Source: Pyrus communis
Taxonomy: Eukaryota > Streptophyta > Magnoliopsida > Rosales > Rosaceae
Assembly (NCBI RefSeq): GCF_963583255.1
Contig: NC_084817.1
Location: 5,185,043-5,249,042 of the forward strand
Direction of reading: 5' to 3'
DNA length: 64,000 nt
This document shows positions 47,211 to 60,433 of this stretch, piece after piece (position 1 is the first letter of the stretch; every line of letters starts with the position of its first letter). A program made the translations under genes and the position numbers. The notes under the pieces were generated by a model that made no database searches, was not told the origin of the DNA, and saw only the letters and a list, made by a program, of their open reading frames with translations.

Positions 47211-48537
47211 TACGATAGACTACCCGAAACTAGTAAAAGATTGCACAAATAGTAAATTATGTCCATGCTTCAATAGAAACACTCGTGTTGAAGTGAAGAG
47301 TGTAAAGTTCCACATCCAAAAATCTGGCGAATTTGAATTATTGATTTTTCGTATAAGGCTCTCTATACCTATCGAACTACACATGTGATTAAGATTAAAA
47401 TAAATATTAATGTTGATTAGTAGCGAGTCGTTAGATTCACTTTGAAATCTTAACAACTTGGAGACGTAATGTTTAGATTTTTAATGTTGAGGTATTCATT
47501 TATCGTCGGCAACTTTCTTAAATTCGGACAAAAGGCCAATTCTAACTTATGTCCTAACCTTTCTTGATGTATCTAAATTTTAGTCAACCGCCTTGATTAT
47601 ATGTACCTACTTTTGGTGAAGGTTTGAAACATAGAAGAAATTATTAATTTTGTCGGGAACATGACTCGGTTCACTATAAGTTTACAACACCAATGATTAG
47701 ATATTTGAAAGAAAAAAAAAATTCTACTAATTGTATTATTACATTTGATGTACCGAGCACACTGAAAACTTGATCTAAAACATGAGCTCAAAGAGAAGCC
47801 AACTTGTCCCATTACATCACCATTTGTTTGCCCATTCGTTTCCTTGTGACAACGAAGCTTTCACATCACTTCACTGAGTCGTCCATCTCTATGCAGCCTA
47901 ACTAATCATAAATTCCAATTTCGTTTTCATACTAAAAAATAATTAAGTTGGACCAACATTTTGAGAAAATTGGGTGTGACGTTCCTTTTTTTTTTTTTTT
48001 CGGTGGTTTATCTGTTTGCACCAATGGCTTCATGGGTGGCTCGAAACTGACCAGGTCTTGCTCGAGTCATCCGGGGGTGTAACGATATAGACCCTCTACT
48101 TTGCTATTTCTACCCAACCACTCTTTAAACATTGGGGTCAAATGACATTATGAGAAATTTTTCAGTGTACTAGGAATATAGGTACATACATAATATGTCA
48201 TTATATGAGTATATGAACACTTGAAAAAAAAAAAATTATTCTAATTGTATAATAACACATCACGTTACGCGCCACGTCTCAAACACCATTACAAATTCTC
48301 TCCACTTTTGGCACCCAATTTTGACCACACAAAAGCTCCAGCTTATAAGATCATAATTAACTTGTGTTTTATTCAGTTTTCGACAAGTTGTTCTGTATTA
48401 GTAGATGTTAATCATGATTAGTAGGTTAATTAGTTGACTTTGGTTCCTCCTCTAAGCTTCCCATCAACTTTGCACACACAAGTTACAGCCTTCAATTGTC
48501 AAATGCTTAATCAAATTTGATGTGCGGGGGTAAAAAA

Positions 48538-48575
<38 letters not shown>

Positions 48576-48689
48576 TGGTTAAAGCCATGAAATATTTTTT
48601 AAATTTTGGGCAGGCGACCATCTAATTTTCCGATAATATTTTATGTTGTAATAGTTTCAGATACAAAGTCATCTTATTTTTATTGACAA

Positions 48690-48895
48690 ATAAAAATTCT
48701 TTTTTTTTTTTTTTTTTTTTTAACAAACGATATTATCTACGCTAACGAAAATGGTGTGATTTTAATCTCACAATGAGTTAGCAATAATGTGGTTCAAATT
48801 CGTCTTTGAAGAGAATCAAACCTAAGACCTCTCACTTACAAGTATAGAGGAATATTACTAGATTGTAGTACTAAGTGACATGAACAAAATGGTGT
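48690..48895 (-). mobile_element. SINE-like unit, copy 3 (minus)
   Basis: Poly-T of about 24 at 48699-48721 (tail on minus), then ACAAACGATATTATCTACGC, CTCACAATGAGTTAGCAATA and a B-box-like GGTTTGATTCT on minus near 48820. Longest and best preserved of the three copies. Confidence 0.7.
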
Positions 48896-48989
48896 TACAT
48901 CTTAAGTAATTGAAAATCAGTTTTTTTATATGCAAACCAACAATTTTCATTACTGAAATATATTGGTTAGATTAATTCCTTGTATTGGC

Positions 48990-49245
48990 CATTTTTTTGG
49001 GCCGTGCTGTCACATACTCATTTTTACTTCTCAGACACCCTTCTCAATTTTCGATCATCTGATTGGTTGAATTGAAGGACATCATTGTCGAATCCCAAAT
49101 GACCCCAAAATGAAATGGGAACTAATTTTCACACATCCTTTTGAACTTATCACACACCCCTCTTATTTAAAATCATTGAGAGAATAAATCAAACAAAGCA
49201 ATCGTTGAAAGTATGTGAGATGCTAAAAAGAATGTGTATCTATCG
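48990..49245. mobile_element. MITE-like unit related to 62558-62712
   Basis: Shares TTTTTACTTC, GATCATCTGATTGGTTGAAT and ACACACC-type ends with the unit at 62.6 kb. Confidence 0.4.
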
Positions 49246-50363
49246 TTTTCTAATGAAAAAAGAAAAGAAAAAATAATTAGTTGGGTGGAGACTTCGGTAA
49301 ACGGTAAACCCAACAGGCTAACGCAACAATTAGAAGGCTTTCACAACCACAGCCCATGGACTGGGTTAATTTGTCTGTGGAAACTCCAAGACTGGGCTAC
49401 ACATGAAGAATTACAAATAAAAGCCCAAAAGGAAAAACTAGCCTAAGAATATTAACAGGGTATGAACAACTATTTTGATACAAGAAATATTGGGAGAGAT
49501 GAATTTGGAACATCGAGTGTAAGAATGAATGATCTTAAGACGCTAAGCTCCCGCAATGAAATTGTGTTCTTTCTTCCCATTATTAGCTTCATTGGAATGA
49601 ATTTTGTATATAAAGAACAAATAAGCGCAATTCAGTACTGATCATATCATCTTCTTTATAGCTCCATTCAATCTTGTAAGGACTTGCTTCACATATAGTG
49701 GAGTTGTCGGTCAGTTGATTCGTGTTTACGAGGAAAAAAATAATGGGGACGGATAACCTTACTCGTAATCTCTCGTCATAATGTATAATTTAGATAGATT
49801 GATCTAATTACTTATTGTATCAATATTTCACTTGTCCTTGTTTCTTCTAATACAAATGAAACTAGGGAAATGAGAAATCTTTGGAATTTCAAGTGTTTAA
49901 CCACTTCGGCTTCGCAAATTTTTCCTCTCAATCATGTTGCTATCTTTCCGTTAACCAATCATATTCCTCAAAACGAAACACAATCATATTTTGGAGCAAA
50001 GAGAATATATTTTAAAAAGTGAAAAGGAAAAAAGTGGATATAAGAAGTCGAGTACAATTGCAGAATTAAAGCAAAGATTCCAACGCAAAGAAGGAAAATC
50101 GTGAAGCACAAGAACAATGGAAGAAGAAAAAGAGGATTATTGGGCCATTGCCAACTGACAAAAGAAGGCTACGTCATCACGTGACATTCACGTGGAGATT
50201 CTTATCCTTCCGATACTAGTTTCGCAGCTTTCGCACCAAAAGGACTAATGTCCACAGGTATTGGACCACGTGTCGCCATCTCCATGCTTATTGCTAGAAT
50301 ACCTCCCTCTCTTGACCCCGCCTCGCAGGCTCTCAGCTAGTCCTCCCCTCCGGCGGGCCCCAC
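49246..50363. other. Intergenic DNA downstream of D14
   Basis: AT-rich; the part next to 50363 is the D14 3' UTR side. No other gene or clear transposon recognised. Confidence 0.45.
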
Positions 50364-51281
50364 CTACGACGCAAGGGCGTGGCGAAGCTTCCGTGCCAGC
50401 AAACCCGGGGCGCTCAGATGGGGCAAGTGCCCTTCCGTCTCCAGAATCACCACCGTGTTCCGACCGCCCAGGTGATCCCTCAGGTAGTTCGCCACCGACG
50501 CCGGCACGGACACGTCCTTCGCCGTCTGGATTATCCAGCACGGCACTCGGACCAGCCCCAAAACCCCCCTCAAATCGCTGTTGAACACGGCCCGAGACAC
50601 GAAAAGCGAGATGTCGGGTCGCATGTTGAACAGGGTACGGCTGAATTCTCGGACCGCTGTCGGGACGTCGGCCCCAACGGCCAGCGGCGCAAAGCCTTGG
50701 ACCCATGCCTCGTAATTGGCCTCCATTGCCGAAAACACCTTCTCAATCTCCTCCTGCTCGAATCCTCCATGGTAATCTCGATCGTTCAGAAACCTAAATA
50801 CAAAATTAAACAATTGGGTTCTTTAATTCGGATAAAAATCGAATTGGGTAATTATTAATTTGAAGAAATTTCTAGCTTTTGAGAAAATGTGTGGCTTTTA
50901 ATTTTACCTCGGGGAAGCGCCGATGAGTACGAGCTTGGAGAAGAGTTCGGGGCGGCGGATGGAAGCGAGGATGCCGATCATGGCAGAGACGGAGTGGCCA
51001 ACATAGGCGCAGCGGTTGACGCCGAGGGCGTGGAGAATGTTGAGGAGGTCGTCGACGTAGGCGTCGAGGGTGGTGTAGCGGCGGAAGTCGAAGTAGTCCG
51101 GGTTGACGCTGCCGGCGCAGACGAGGTCGTAGAGAATGACGCGGTAGTATGGCGTGAAGTACTGGAGAACGCGCTGCCAGGCGGACTGGTCGGTGCCGAA
51201 GCCGTGGGCGAAGACGACGTACTTATCGCCGGAGCCAACGACGCGGACGTTGAGAGCGTCGAGGATGGTGGTGCTGACCAT
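50364..51281 (-). CDS. D14: Strigolactone receptor D14 (alpha/beta hydrolase)
   Basis: Complete gene with two exons on minus, 51281-50908 and 50793-50364; the GT-AG intron 50907-50794 splits an Arg codon. The product has 267 residues, the same length as Arabidopsis D14. Catalytic triad Ser97 (GHSVSA), Asp218 (AKDVSVP) and His247 (EGHLPHLS) is at the family-standard positions. Other hallmarks are [11 protein letters not shown] (25-35), [11 protein letters not shown] (51-61) and the lid region [20 protein letters not shown] from residue 126. D14 binds and hydrolyses strigolactone, then recruits the F-box protein MAX2/D3 to destroy D53/SMXL repressors, limiting shoot branching. The paralog KAI2 is less similar in these blocks. 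A TATA-like ATATAAATACC lies about 90 bases upstream. No damage is seen; this should be a working gene. Confidence 0.96.
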
Positions 51282-51368
51282 GTTTGACTTTTAAATTTTT
51301 GGGGGAGGATTGAAGTCAATGGGAATTAGGTGGAGAGTGGCGAGTGGATTGTGGAGGAGTGTTGTGGT

Positions 51369-51377
51369 ATTTATATT
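51369..51377 (-). promoter_or_regulatory. TATA-like box of D14
   Basis: Minus-strand ATATAAATA, about 90 bases upstream of the D14 start codon, a normal distance for a plant core promoter. Position and motif only. Confidence 0.45.
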
Positions 51378-51589
51378 GGTAAGGGAGTATCAAAATCTTT
51401 GTTATGGAGGGAAGAAGATTGGCAGCATTTTGTTGGTTTGGGTGAGAATTGTGATGGAGATTGTGACAGGTTTGTTTTTGTGTGCAGTGGAGCTTTGCGT
51501 TTTATGCAGGAGTGACTGGTGAGCATATATTGTTTTAGGACAAAAGATTTCTATCATGTGTGATAAGGCTTGGAGTGTGATGGTTCTCT

Positions 51590-51840
51590 CACTTAGTTGG
51601 CTTTAAAGAGGTGGCTCGTGTGATTTAGACGAGAGAAATTGGTTAAGGTGGTTTGGCTATAGAGATTTTGGTTAGAAGATGAGACCATGAGACGGAGGCT
51701 CAAGTTAAAAGGGATAAAGAAAGACCTAATAATACTTGGAGCTAACAGAATAGTTAGCACAAAACAGAGTGCAGTGGTGTTCTAGGATTCATATAGCAAA
51801 TGCTACTTAGTGGGCTAAAGTTTGGTTGTTGTTGTTGTTT
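51590..51840 (+). mobile_element. RTE-type LINE 3' end
   Basis: Reads AAAGACCTAATAATACTTGG, then GTGTTCTAGGATTCATATAG, then ACTTAGTGGGCTAAAG and GTTGTTGTTGTTG: the characteristic end of plant RTE LINEs, with its TTG tail. 5'-truncated. Confidence 0.7.
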
Positions 51841-53859
51841 GTAATGAATATTCAAGTCAGGACGAACGAATCACGTGGTGGTGTCGTTGGAAGTCTCAAA
51901 AACACGAAACACCTCACTCTTTCAACTTTACGGTCTCTCACTCTTTTGTGGGTTTAATTATATGGCACATGGTCCGTTCATTCTGACTTAAAATTTTCAT
52001 GTAGCACAAGAGAAATAGGAAACATCAAACCTGAAACGAAAAAACATAAATGTGGACGGATGGCAAATTTGAAAATCACATTGTCATGAGCAGAAGCGAG
52101 AATATATAATTATGTGTGTATCTCACTCACCAAAAGATGAAGATATACAATAATGTGAATTCTATAATGTAAACACCAAATTACACTAATATTGATATTG
52201 AGTAGAGAAAAAAGGTAATTACCAACTAAGTTGTATGTTTAGCATGGTATTTTGTGGATAATTTCTCACAAATATATGTGTGTAGTTCAACAAAAACCAA
52301 AAGCCAACTTTAATCATGAATGATATGACTCTTGATCATGTAGCAAAGGCATGCTTGTCTCTGGATAACAATTTGACATGTACCAGACCTCAAGCAACTA
52401 ATCCAATTGGTAGTATTAGTTTATTCTAATCGGGGATTATCCTCATGTTGGACTTCTGATTAGAACTTGAGTTATTGGGTAATGATAAGTTTCATATGGA
52501 TATTGTTGGTCAAAAGTAAACGTGAAATTGGCTAAAATGATGAAAACACAAATTTCAGTCGCTGAAATAATTACTTTTTGAAATTTTGTCGAAATGTCAT
52601 TGAAATTTAATTGATAACCTCATTAATATTCGATCAATATGCCGTTGGTATTTAATTTTGATTATTTTAACAAATCCTCATTTCGGCCAATTTTCCAAAG
52701 TACATCGCTTACCTACACCACACTAGCATTTTTCTATGTGGTCCAGCTTCCTGGTAGCAAAAGGTGTGAGAAAAATATGTCACAACTTGCAGAAAGAAAC
52801 TTCATATGTTTTTACAGGCTTTATGGCATTGGCATATATGGCGACATCCTGAGAGAGATCGCATTTTGCTCATGCACTCGAAAGACAAACCTACATTTCA
52901 GAAAAGATCAATAAAAAAATATAGGGTCGTTTGACAATTATACCGCAGTGCAATGGCAAAAAAAAAAAAATTATGTTTATGCACCATGATGCGAGTTTTT
53001 TCTACCAATCTCTCTCTTCCTAACAAGTAACAATTTAATCCGCTAGTGGCAAAGGCAGCATGGGTCATTGGTTGTATGTGACATCAACAACTTAAAAAAT
53101 TCCATGTATATTTGTGTATTGTATTTGACCCTATGAACAGTTAGGATCAACTAAATTACAAACTTCTCCTTCTACTTCTTCTATTTTTTTTTTTTTATCA
53201 TTCTTGTCTTTCCTTTCTTTCTTCTTGTGTGCAACTCTATTGTGCACACCAAATACTTGATAAAATGTCTCAGCTGACAAGCATTGTCAGTCTTCAACAT
53301 TACTCCATAGTTGTCCGATTGCCACCTTCAACAATCATTGAAGTTGTTTGCATATGTTAGCAAGAAAGTCTACCATGTGCTCAACAAAATGCTCCAAGCC
53401 TCCAATAAAGTTCTTTTTTTTTTTTTTAAATCGTGACACCATTATTAAAAAATCATGACTCCGTCACAAACTAGCTAGCGTTATTCTTTGTCAGAAAAAA
53501 AAAAAAAAATCAAGTCATATATTAATCCATACGTAACAAAAAGGCTCTAAAGCTGTTCCAACATAGAGACTTGCCTTGCAAGCATTAATTACCCAAGTTA
53601 TAGGATAAGTACAGGGAATGACAGAGTCGTGTGTACGTCTACGGAGCTCAACATCTAATTAAGAAGCTTAATCATGTGCCGATCGAAGTCTTCGTCGTGT
53701 GCCACATGGCGCTTCTGTTACCCTAGATCTATTGAATGCATGGCCTAGCATAGTACAATTACTGACAGCTGAAGTGACGTATGGACACCATGCATGATAA
53801 CGATGCATCGGTGGAGGACTCCTCGGTGTGAAACACATTTGTTCGTGCACAAATTTCGC
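51841..53859. other. Intergenic, no gene seen
   Basis: AT-rich. Short coding-like frames near 52639 and 53668 have no recognisable family and no supporting signals. Confidence 0.4.
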
Positions 53860-55030
53860 TAGGAAGGGTTCCTGGTTTAAGCATACAGCTTTTCGAGGAG
53901 TTGGTATTTTAGTTGTTTGTCGGCCTCCTGCTTGTCGGGATGCTGCAAGAGGAGGACAAAGTTAGTTCTGAAATATACCTTTGTGGGGCTTTAGGTGCAA
54001 GCCTTGAGGCTCACAATCCAAACTAACTGAGTGCGAGGACGTGCCACTGCCATTTCTGTATGACAAACGTAGAACAAGTGTATTTAAGTCGATTACTTGC
54101 GTCCCAAATTATTTTGACTTCTTGTTATCAAAGGATTGTCGTGGACGGGTTAAGTCCACATTAAGTTCTTTTCTATGCATTGAGACCAAGGAATTTTAGT
54201 TTGTTATCTTGTATGCTTAAAGGGTGAAGGTCCAGATCTGATTAAGTCATCAGTTTAATGTATTTCAATCTGCCTATGATGATAAAACCATTAAATGAAC
54301 CAGATCTGAGAACTGATGAGGCTTTGAGTCATGAAAAGACTATAAACAACTTGAATATAAACTGGGGAATGCATTATAACACCAAATCTATTAATTGAAA
54401 GACAAAAGGAAGAGAGTCGGGCAAGATTTCACCTTGTCGGGCAAGGTGGGTCTTTTCTCTTGGCAGTTATGAAAGGATTGCATGTTACAGGGGATGACTG
54501 GAAAAGAGTTTATACATGGGAGATCGATACTACAACATTTAGAAAAAGGTAGCAGAGCTTTTACATAGACAAAGGATGTCTTTCTAAGGAAATCTAAAGC
54601 TAAAAGGATACAGAGTCTGGATAAAGTGCGGCTCTCTGGGTATTTGCTTAACTGAGAGGCAAGTTGTATATTTGTTTGTTTGATTGGTTGAGTGTCCTTG
54701 TCTTTGGGCCCTCTTCCTCCTTTTATAAACGAATTAGCCCGACTACCTTTAGCTTTGTTCTTGCCCGAAAGCAATTGAAGGGTAGTGGCTTATTAGTATT
54801 TTACTTGTATTGCCATTGAAAAGTACTTTTGGGCTGAAAGTAGGTTGATTTCCATCAATTCACTTCTCTCGTAAGCACCTAGCATTAGCATTAATGGGGA
54901 AGCGCCAATTGGTCTTGAGATGGACAATCTGGGCTTGGTGCGGGGCTCCAGGTAAAACCTCTTCTTATTGAACTCTTTTGAGCTTTCTCTCTTCTAAGCC
55001 CAAAGTTAAATATTAACCCAAACAACGTTA
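53860..55030. mobile_element. Possible LTR or other retroelement remnant
   Basis: More balanced composition than its flanks, with GGGCCCTCTTCCTCC and TGTCGGGAT-type stretches and a 127-codon minus frame (54774-54391) without a recognised domain. It looks like non-coding LTR DNA, but no second copy is in the window. Confidence 0.25.
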
Positions 55031-57114
55031 ACTAAATTCTGGATTAGAAGGGAAGATGTGCACATGAAACGGGCCTATCCGGACTGAAGTGTCTGTAACT
55101 AGCCAGGCAAGTATCACGCCTTAAGAATGACTCATGCATCAAGTTCATAGTTATTGTGATGTTTTGATGTAATAATGTAATGTTATCTGTAAGCTTTTTT
55201 TGCATGACATTAGATTGTTGGGCAGGAACTTCTCGCGACGGTGAATTTATTTCATGCAAGTTGCTATTCAATGTTTTTGGTGATCACATGAATTATAACT
55301 AAAATAATTTTATCAACATACATTGTGGATATTACTTAGAGTCTTCCGACTCATCTTAGGAATACGAATAATGATTTTCACACGTCTATTTTTATGAGAT
55401 ACTGTAGATAGTACCAGAGCTCTCACTTCTATCTTGCCATATGGATGAGATTGTAATAAGTGTAATGAGTCATCTGAAGCAAAGCCAGCGTCCTAGAACA
55501 ATGGATGATGAACTGGTTTGATGTAGCTATATAGGGCTAGTTACCAAAGAATCTGATTCAATGGGGGGTAGCCTTCAACATAAAGAAAATAATACCATAT
55601 TGAATGAGAAATGTGGTCCTTCTTTTTCACGTTGCCGCATCCAGAGTCTCCTCGGACTTGATTCAAGATATGAAATTTGGTTATGGCGAAGATCGAATGG
55701 TTAAAAAGAAATCACATATGATATTTGATCCATTGCAAGAAATAGAGAAATAACAAAAGTTGTGGATGCTATAGAGACACATGGCCAATAGGGGTATTTA
55801 TTATTTATTACGTGTCTAGCTCACTAGATATGTTGAATCGGGCATGTGTGTTTTATTATTTTTATACATTTATCGTGTGTCAGAAAACTGAACTGGAAGT
55901 GTCGATTGTGTCGTAATCGCTATTCATCTGCATATATAAATGTTAATATATAGTAATATTAAAAATTTGCCTAAAAGCTAGTACCGGTAAACATCGAAAT
56001 GGCGTGTAACTTGTTAAAACTATAACATCTTCTTCTTATTTGAGAATTTCATAGGATTCAAAGTCCTATATTTATATATATATATATATATATATAATTT
56101 AAGTGCGTAGTTGAAGTAAAGTACATAAAATCCGGTAAGAAGATGAAAAATATCAATTACGGGAATTAAAGAAAAATTTTAGGTGACATATGATGCAGCT
56201 AATTAGCTTATCTAACTATCTATATGTGTAGCCTAAGAAATAAAGTAGGGTTCCATCAATTGGATGAAGGCATGTGAGCTAGAAAGTTTTGCAGGTAAAG
56301 ATATAAAAAAAATTTTGGTCCCCAACTCCTTTTTTCTTTTTTCGGGTAAACGTCCCCCACTCCTTTGATACTTGACAATACAATGTTAATGATAGGAAGA
56401 GAGAGTAATGGAAGAAGAGAAGTGAGTACATATATGATGTATTTGTCAATTTGTTTCCGATTCTGAATAGAGCTGTGAATTTTCTCTCTAACTTTAATTT
56501 TTGTCGATCATCTTTTTGAACTTTTACAATTAACTAATTTTCTCATAAACTTTAATTTTAGCCGATTATCTTTTTGAACTTATATAAATAGCAAATCTTT
56601 CTTTTGGCGTTAGATTTTAAACCTTTCATCCATCCAATTTTTTCATCTTTTTTGCCCTTATACAGTTGTCATATGTTGTCCACGTGACCAAGATGAATAT
56701 AAAACCGACCGCATGATGTACGATGAACGAATTTGATTGGAAAATCCTCGGAATCCTCACAAAGAGAATCCGAAGAGGATCCTCTCTCATACTAGTTGTA
56801 CGTGCAATATCTTTGGGGAAGGTCAAGTTTCTCGGCTTGAGATTGGTGGTGACGAGTCATAAAGCTTATCATCTTATCTAGTTCACTTTAGAGGCCTTTC
56901 TTTTTCTATTCTCTACTTTGTTATATGTAGAATCTTCATGGTATTCTTGACTTGTCCGTGGCTAATTAGAAAGGGGTACCCTATGCAAGCACATGTACTT
57001 TACTTATTAATACTATAGCCTAAAATATAAGCTCGTCACTCACCCACTCTGGTCATAACCAATACTTTTTCCTATATTCATACCTAAGAGTGGATTTATT
57101 TAATGCCAAGAATC
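55031..57114. other. Intergenic, no gene seen
   Basis: AT-rich with an (AT)n stretch near 56073-56095. A GGATCCTCTC motif at 56778 recalls the MITE at 35834, but no second end is clear. Confidence 0.4.
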
Positions 57115-57248
57115 GAACAATCTCTTTATAAGACTGGATTCACCCATCTAGTAGTTGAAGAAGGTTGAGAGTACGAGTGTTTTTCTAAGATTTATACAGT
57201 CAACTCCACTTAGTGGGAAAAACTTTGTTGTTGTTGTTGTTGTTGTAC
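57115..57248 (+). mobile_element. RTE LINE or SINE 3' tail fragment
   Basis: CCACTTAGTGGGAAAAAC followed by six TTG units, the same tail type as at 51.8 kb. Confidence 0.55.
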
Positions 57249-60203
57249 CAAAAACCAACAGTCATTTTTGGCTGTTCTCCTCCGTTGCAAACCTGTTTCA
57301 TCCAAATTCACCGACTTCACTCAAAGTTCACTAAAACTTGCCCACCAACAAAAAAATTTGGCCAAAAACACCACACCAAGCTTATATACATAAAAATTTT
57401 GAATTCTTCACTGCTTACATTGTTTAGCTAAAAGTATATTACTATTTTGGCTATGAATTATTTCATTTTAGTCAATGAGAAATCAATCGATATCTTTCTT
57501 AAGCTATCTTATATTCTTAGGCCATCAAAACTCAAAATTCAATGACGTTTATGTCAAGGGAATAGCCACTCATATCATTCATCGAAGTTGTAAGTTTTTG
57601 TTAAAGAAAAATATTATTATCTATCTCTACTAATTAATGAAAACATTTTTGTCAACCAAAAAAGAGTGAAAAGACAAATTATCACACAAAAAAACTAGTG
57701 GGCAATAATGTAATTTCACATATTCAAATTTTACTGTTTTTATTGAAGTCTCACCCACAGGTGATGTTAAAATACCTTCAATATTAAAAAAAAAAACCCA
57801 TAAACAAAAACCTCGCATGTTCTCTCTCTCTCTCTCTCTCATTTTCTAAAAAAATGTGTTCATACACATAAAGTGTGTAGGCAAATGTTAGTACTATTAT
57901 TAAGAAAACCCTCTTTGTCAACATTTTCCCCCTTTTTTTCCTATTTTGCCCTCACTTTTGATACACAATATTTACATTTGGAGGGTAAAATAGTAATTTT
58001 GTATCTTTTGAGAAAATGACAATCATATCCTTATTTTTCATACCCTCACTTTTGATACACAATATTTACATAAGATAAAAAATATGCACTTATTAAGAGA
58101 AATTGTCCGCCATCATTTTTTCATACAAGTAAGTGAAATCATGATGTTTTTTGGATAGTTTGGATGAACTAAAGTGGTTGCGCTTGAGAAGAACATAAGA
58201 GGAGGCAGGTAGTTGAAAAGGCTTTAATTTTGTACATTTTGACAAAATGACAATCATATCCCTATTTATCATATTTTACCCTCATTTTTTTAGAAAATGA
58301 CAATCATATCCCTATTTTTCCTATAACAAAACAGTAATTATGTAATATTAAGAAAAAAAATATGCACTTATTAAGAGAAATTATCTCATCATCATTATTC
58401 CATATTCTTTTTAAAATTTTAAAAATTAATCACACTCCTTAATCAATAACAAAAACTAAAATGAATTGTTCACACACAGAGTATGTGCTCATTGGCTAGT
58501 TATTATTAAAGAGAAGGATGACGGTTCAAAATTATTATATTAATTTAAGGGAAAAGAGAGTTTCGAACCTAGGACGCATGATCATAAATCCAACACCATA
58601 ACCACTTAAATATTAGACCACATTAAAGTTGTAATTAGGGTATTAGTCAATAACTAATGTTGGAATTTTGAAATTGTTTTTCTTTCCCACTAAGTTGGGT
58701 TTTATGTGACATGCCATCTTATAAACTAACACATCGTACTAGCCATAACCACGTTCCCTCAATATTTCAAAAGTGAAAAGTAGCGTCCTTAATTATTGTT
58801 GAGCTGAAATATTACAAAAGAGAGGATTATGTATATACTTTTAACTTGTACAAGTCCATGAACCTAGTTTTTGTCATTGATTCCATGTCCACTAAAAAAG
58901 GCTGGTTTGGATAATCCATTTCTACTTTTTAGCTTTTCTTCCATTTGCATGGACCAACTTCATTCCACTTTTCAATCCCAACCCTCCAAACATATTTTGA
59001 GCAATTTTTGTGCACAATAAACACTTGTCATAGATATATATATATTTTTTTACATGTTACAATATAAGTGAACGAGACAATTAATGTATTATATTTCTAT
59101 ATCAAAAAATAGAATTGAGCATAAAATCTCCCAACATTTTAGTGTCATTTTTAATTGGTCTCAACTTTTTAAGCATTCCAAACAAGTACTCAATATATTG
59201 AAATGTCACATCTATTAGACCCCAGTTAAATTTCTGTTAAATAACTAGGTTTACATTGTCTCAAAAATCAATAAAAGGTTATGGAAGCATGGCCTCCACT
59301 AACTAACAGTCACCACCATTCCATCAGACCATCACCTCCAAATCCAACTCCACCCAAAAACTCAAGCTGCCAACATTCAAAAGAAGGTCATGGGGTTTCG
59401 GTAGTTGTAGGTTGAGCTTGGACGTGGCGAGACTTGATATTTCTGAATCTTCATTTTAGTTTTCCATTTTATTTGTGAATTTGTTTATTTATTTTGTCAT
59501 CTTCATGTCTTTTTAAGGTATTTTTATTATTATTTTATTGTTCATGTAAGCTAAAAAGTGAGACTCATCGTTGCCACATGAACATTTAACGGAACAATTA
59601 ATTGGAGATTAACAAATGTGACATTTCCAATAATTTGGGCAGGGCCAGCCCTAAGAATTTGGAGGCTTTAGGTGAGCCTTCAAAAGGGGTCCTAAAGTTC
59701 TTTGACCCCCAACTCTTTGTACATTGATATGTATTAAAAAAATATATAAAAAAAATCGCTAAATACATGACAAAGTCAATTTCTACGTCAAATATCATTA
59801 AAATGTAATATCAAAATGAAAAAGATATACAAACATTACTTACATATTACCCGTCTCGTGTTTTTACACGCAAATGCAACAATCAACATTCAACTTAATA
59901 TCCTAAAACAACAATTTGACAAAGAAACAAACTGAAAACACAAATTCCACCCATTACCCATATATTATATATTAATTTAAGCAAAGCATAGGCAATCAAG
60001 TAAACGATCAGATATTCAGATTCATCATAATAAAGAATCAAACCACATTAACCAATCTTTTCCACCCATTACGACATTACCCTAAAATTGAATCCATAAA
60101 TCCCTAAAAGATTGAATCTCTAAATCCGTAAAATATTTCAAATCCTAAGTCCATATAGTAATGCAGAAACCCCTAAAGGATTAACTCTCTAAATCCCTAA
60201 AAT
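57249..60203. other. Intergenic AT-rich DNA with a local duplication
   Basis: A block at 57950-58115 is partly repeated at 58240-58395 (shared GACAATCATATCC, ATATGCACTTATTAAGAGAA). A (CT)n run lies at 57822-57840. TTT/CCC-rich 59.0-60.2 kb DNA with AAATCCCTAAAA repeats leads up to the Cassandra fragment. No gene supported. Confidence 0.45.
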
Positions 60204-60433
60204 CCGCCGTAGCACGATATTGTCCGCTTTGGGTCCCGACCACGTCCTCACAGTTTTGTTTCTGGGAACTCACACGAGAACTTCCCAGTGGGTCACCCAT
60301 CCTGGGATTGCTCTCGTGCGAACTCGCTTAACTTCGGAGTTCATCGTCCCAAAAGGCCTCATTCTATATAGAGGTGGGCATGTACATATAAGGCACATCA
60401 CCCCCTCTCCGTTGGTCGATGTGGGATGTTACA
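60204..60433 (-). mobile_element. Cassandra TRIM LTR fragment carrying 5S rRNA-like sequence
   Basis: On minus it begins TGTAACATCCCACATCGACC at 60433, the LTR start of Cassandra, the terminal-repeat miniature element that carries a 5S RNA domain. The segment 60343-60264 reads AACTCCGAAGTTAAGCG, then GGATGGGTGACC and CTGGGAAG.TCTCGTG, as in plant 5S rRNA. It ends at about 60204 inside the LTR, so it is a truncated LTR. The 5S-like part keeps the internal Pol III control-region layout. Confidence 0.88.

Larger units (their letters stand above)
46323..48689. other. Intergenic AT-rich DNA with a MITE and a tandem duplication
   Basis: Contains a MITE (46650-46790), a 68-bp tandem duplication (47074-47210), a GT-rich 46.9-47.1 kb stretch and a poly-A run at about 48534-48572. 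No gene supported. Confidence 0.45.

Noticed and set aside
50261..51319. Several long plus and minus frames overlapping D14
   Set aside because: GC-rich shadows; only the minus frame with the hydrolase triad is supported.
54391..54774. 127-codon minus frame as a gene
   Set aside because: No recognisable domain, no promoter or splice support, and repeat-like surroundings.
60060..60203. Telomere-like AAATCCCTAAAA stretches
   Set aside because: Irregular spacing and variants; not a true CCCTAAA array.
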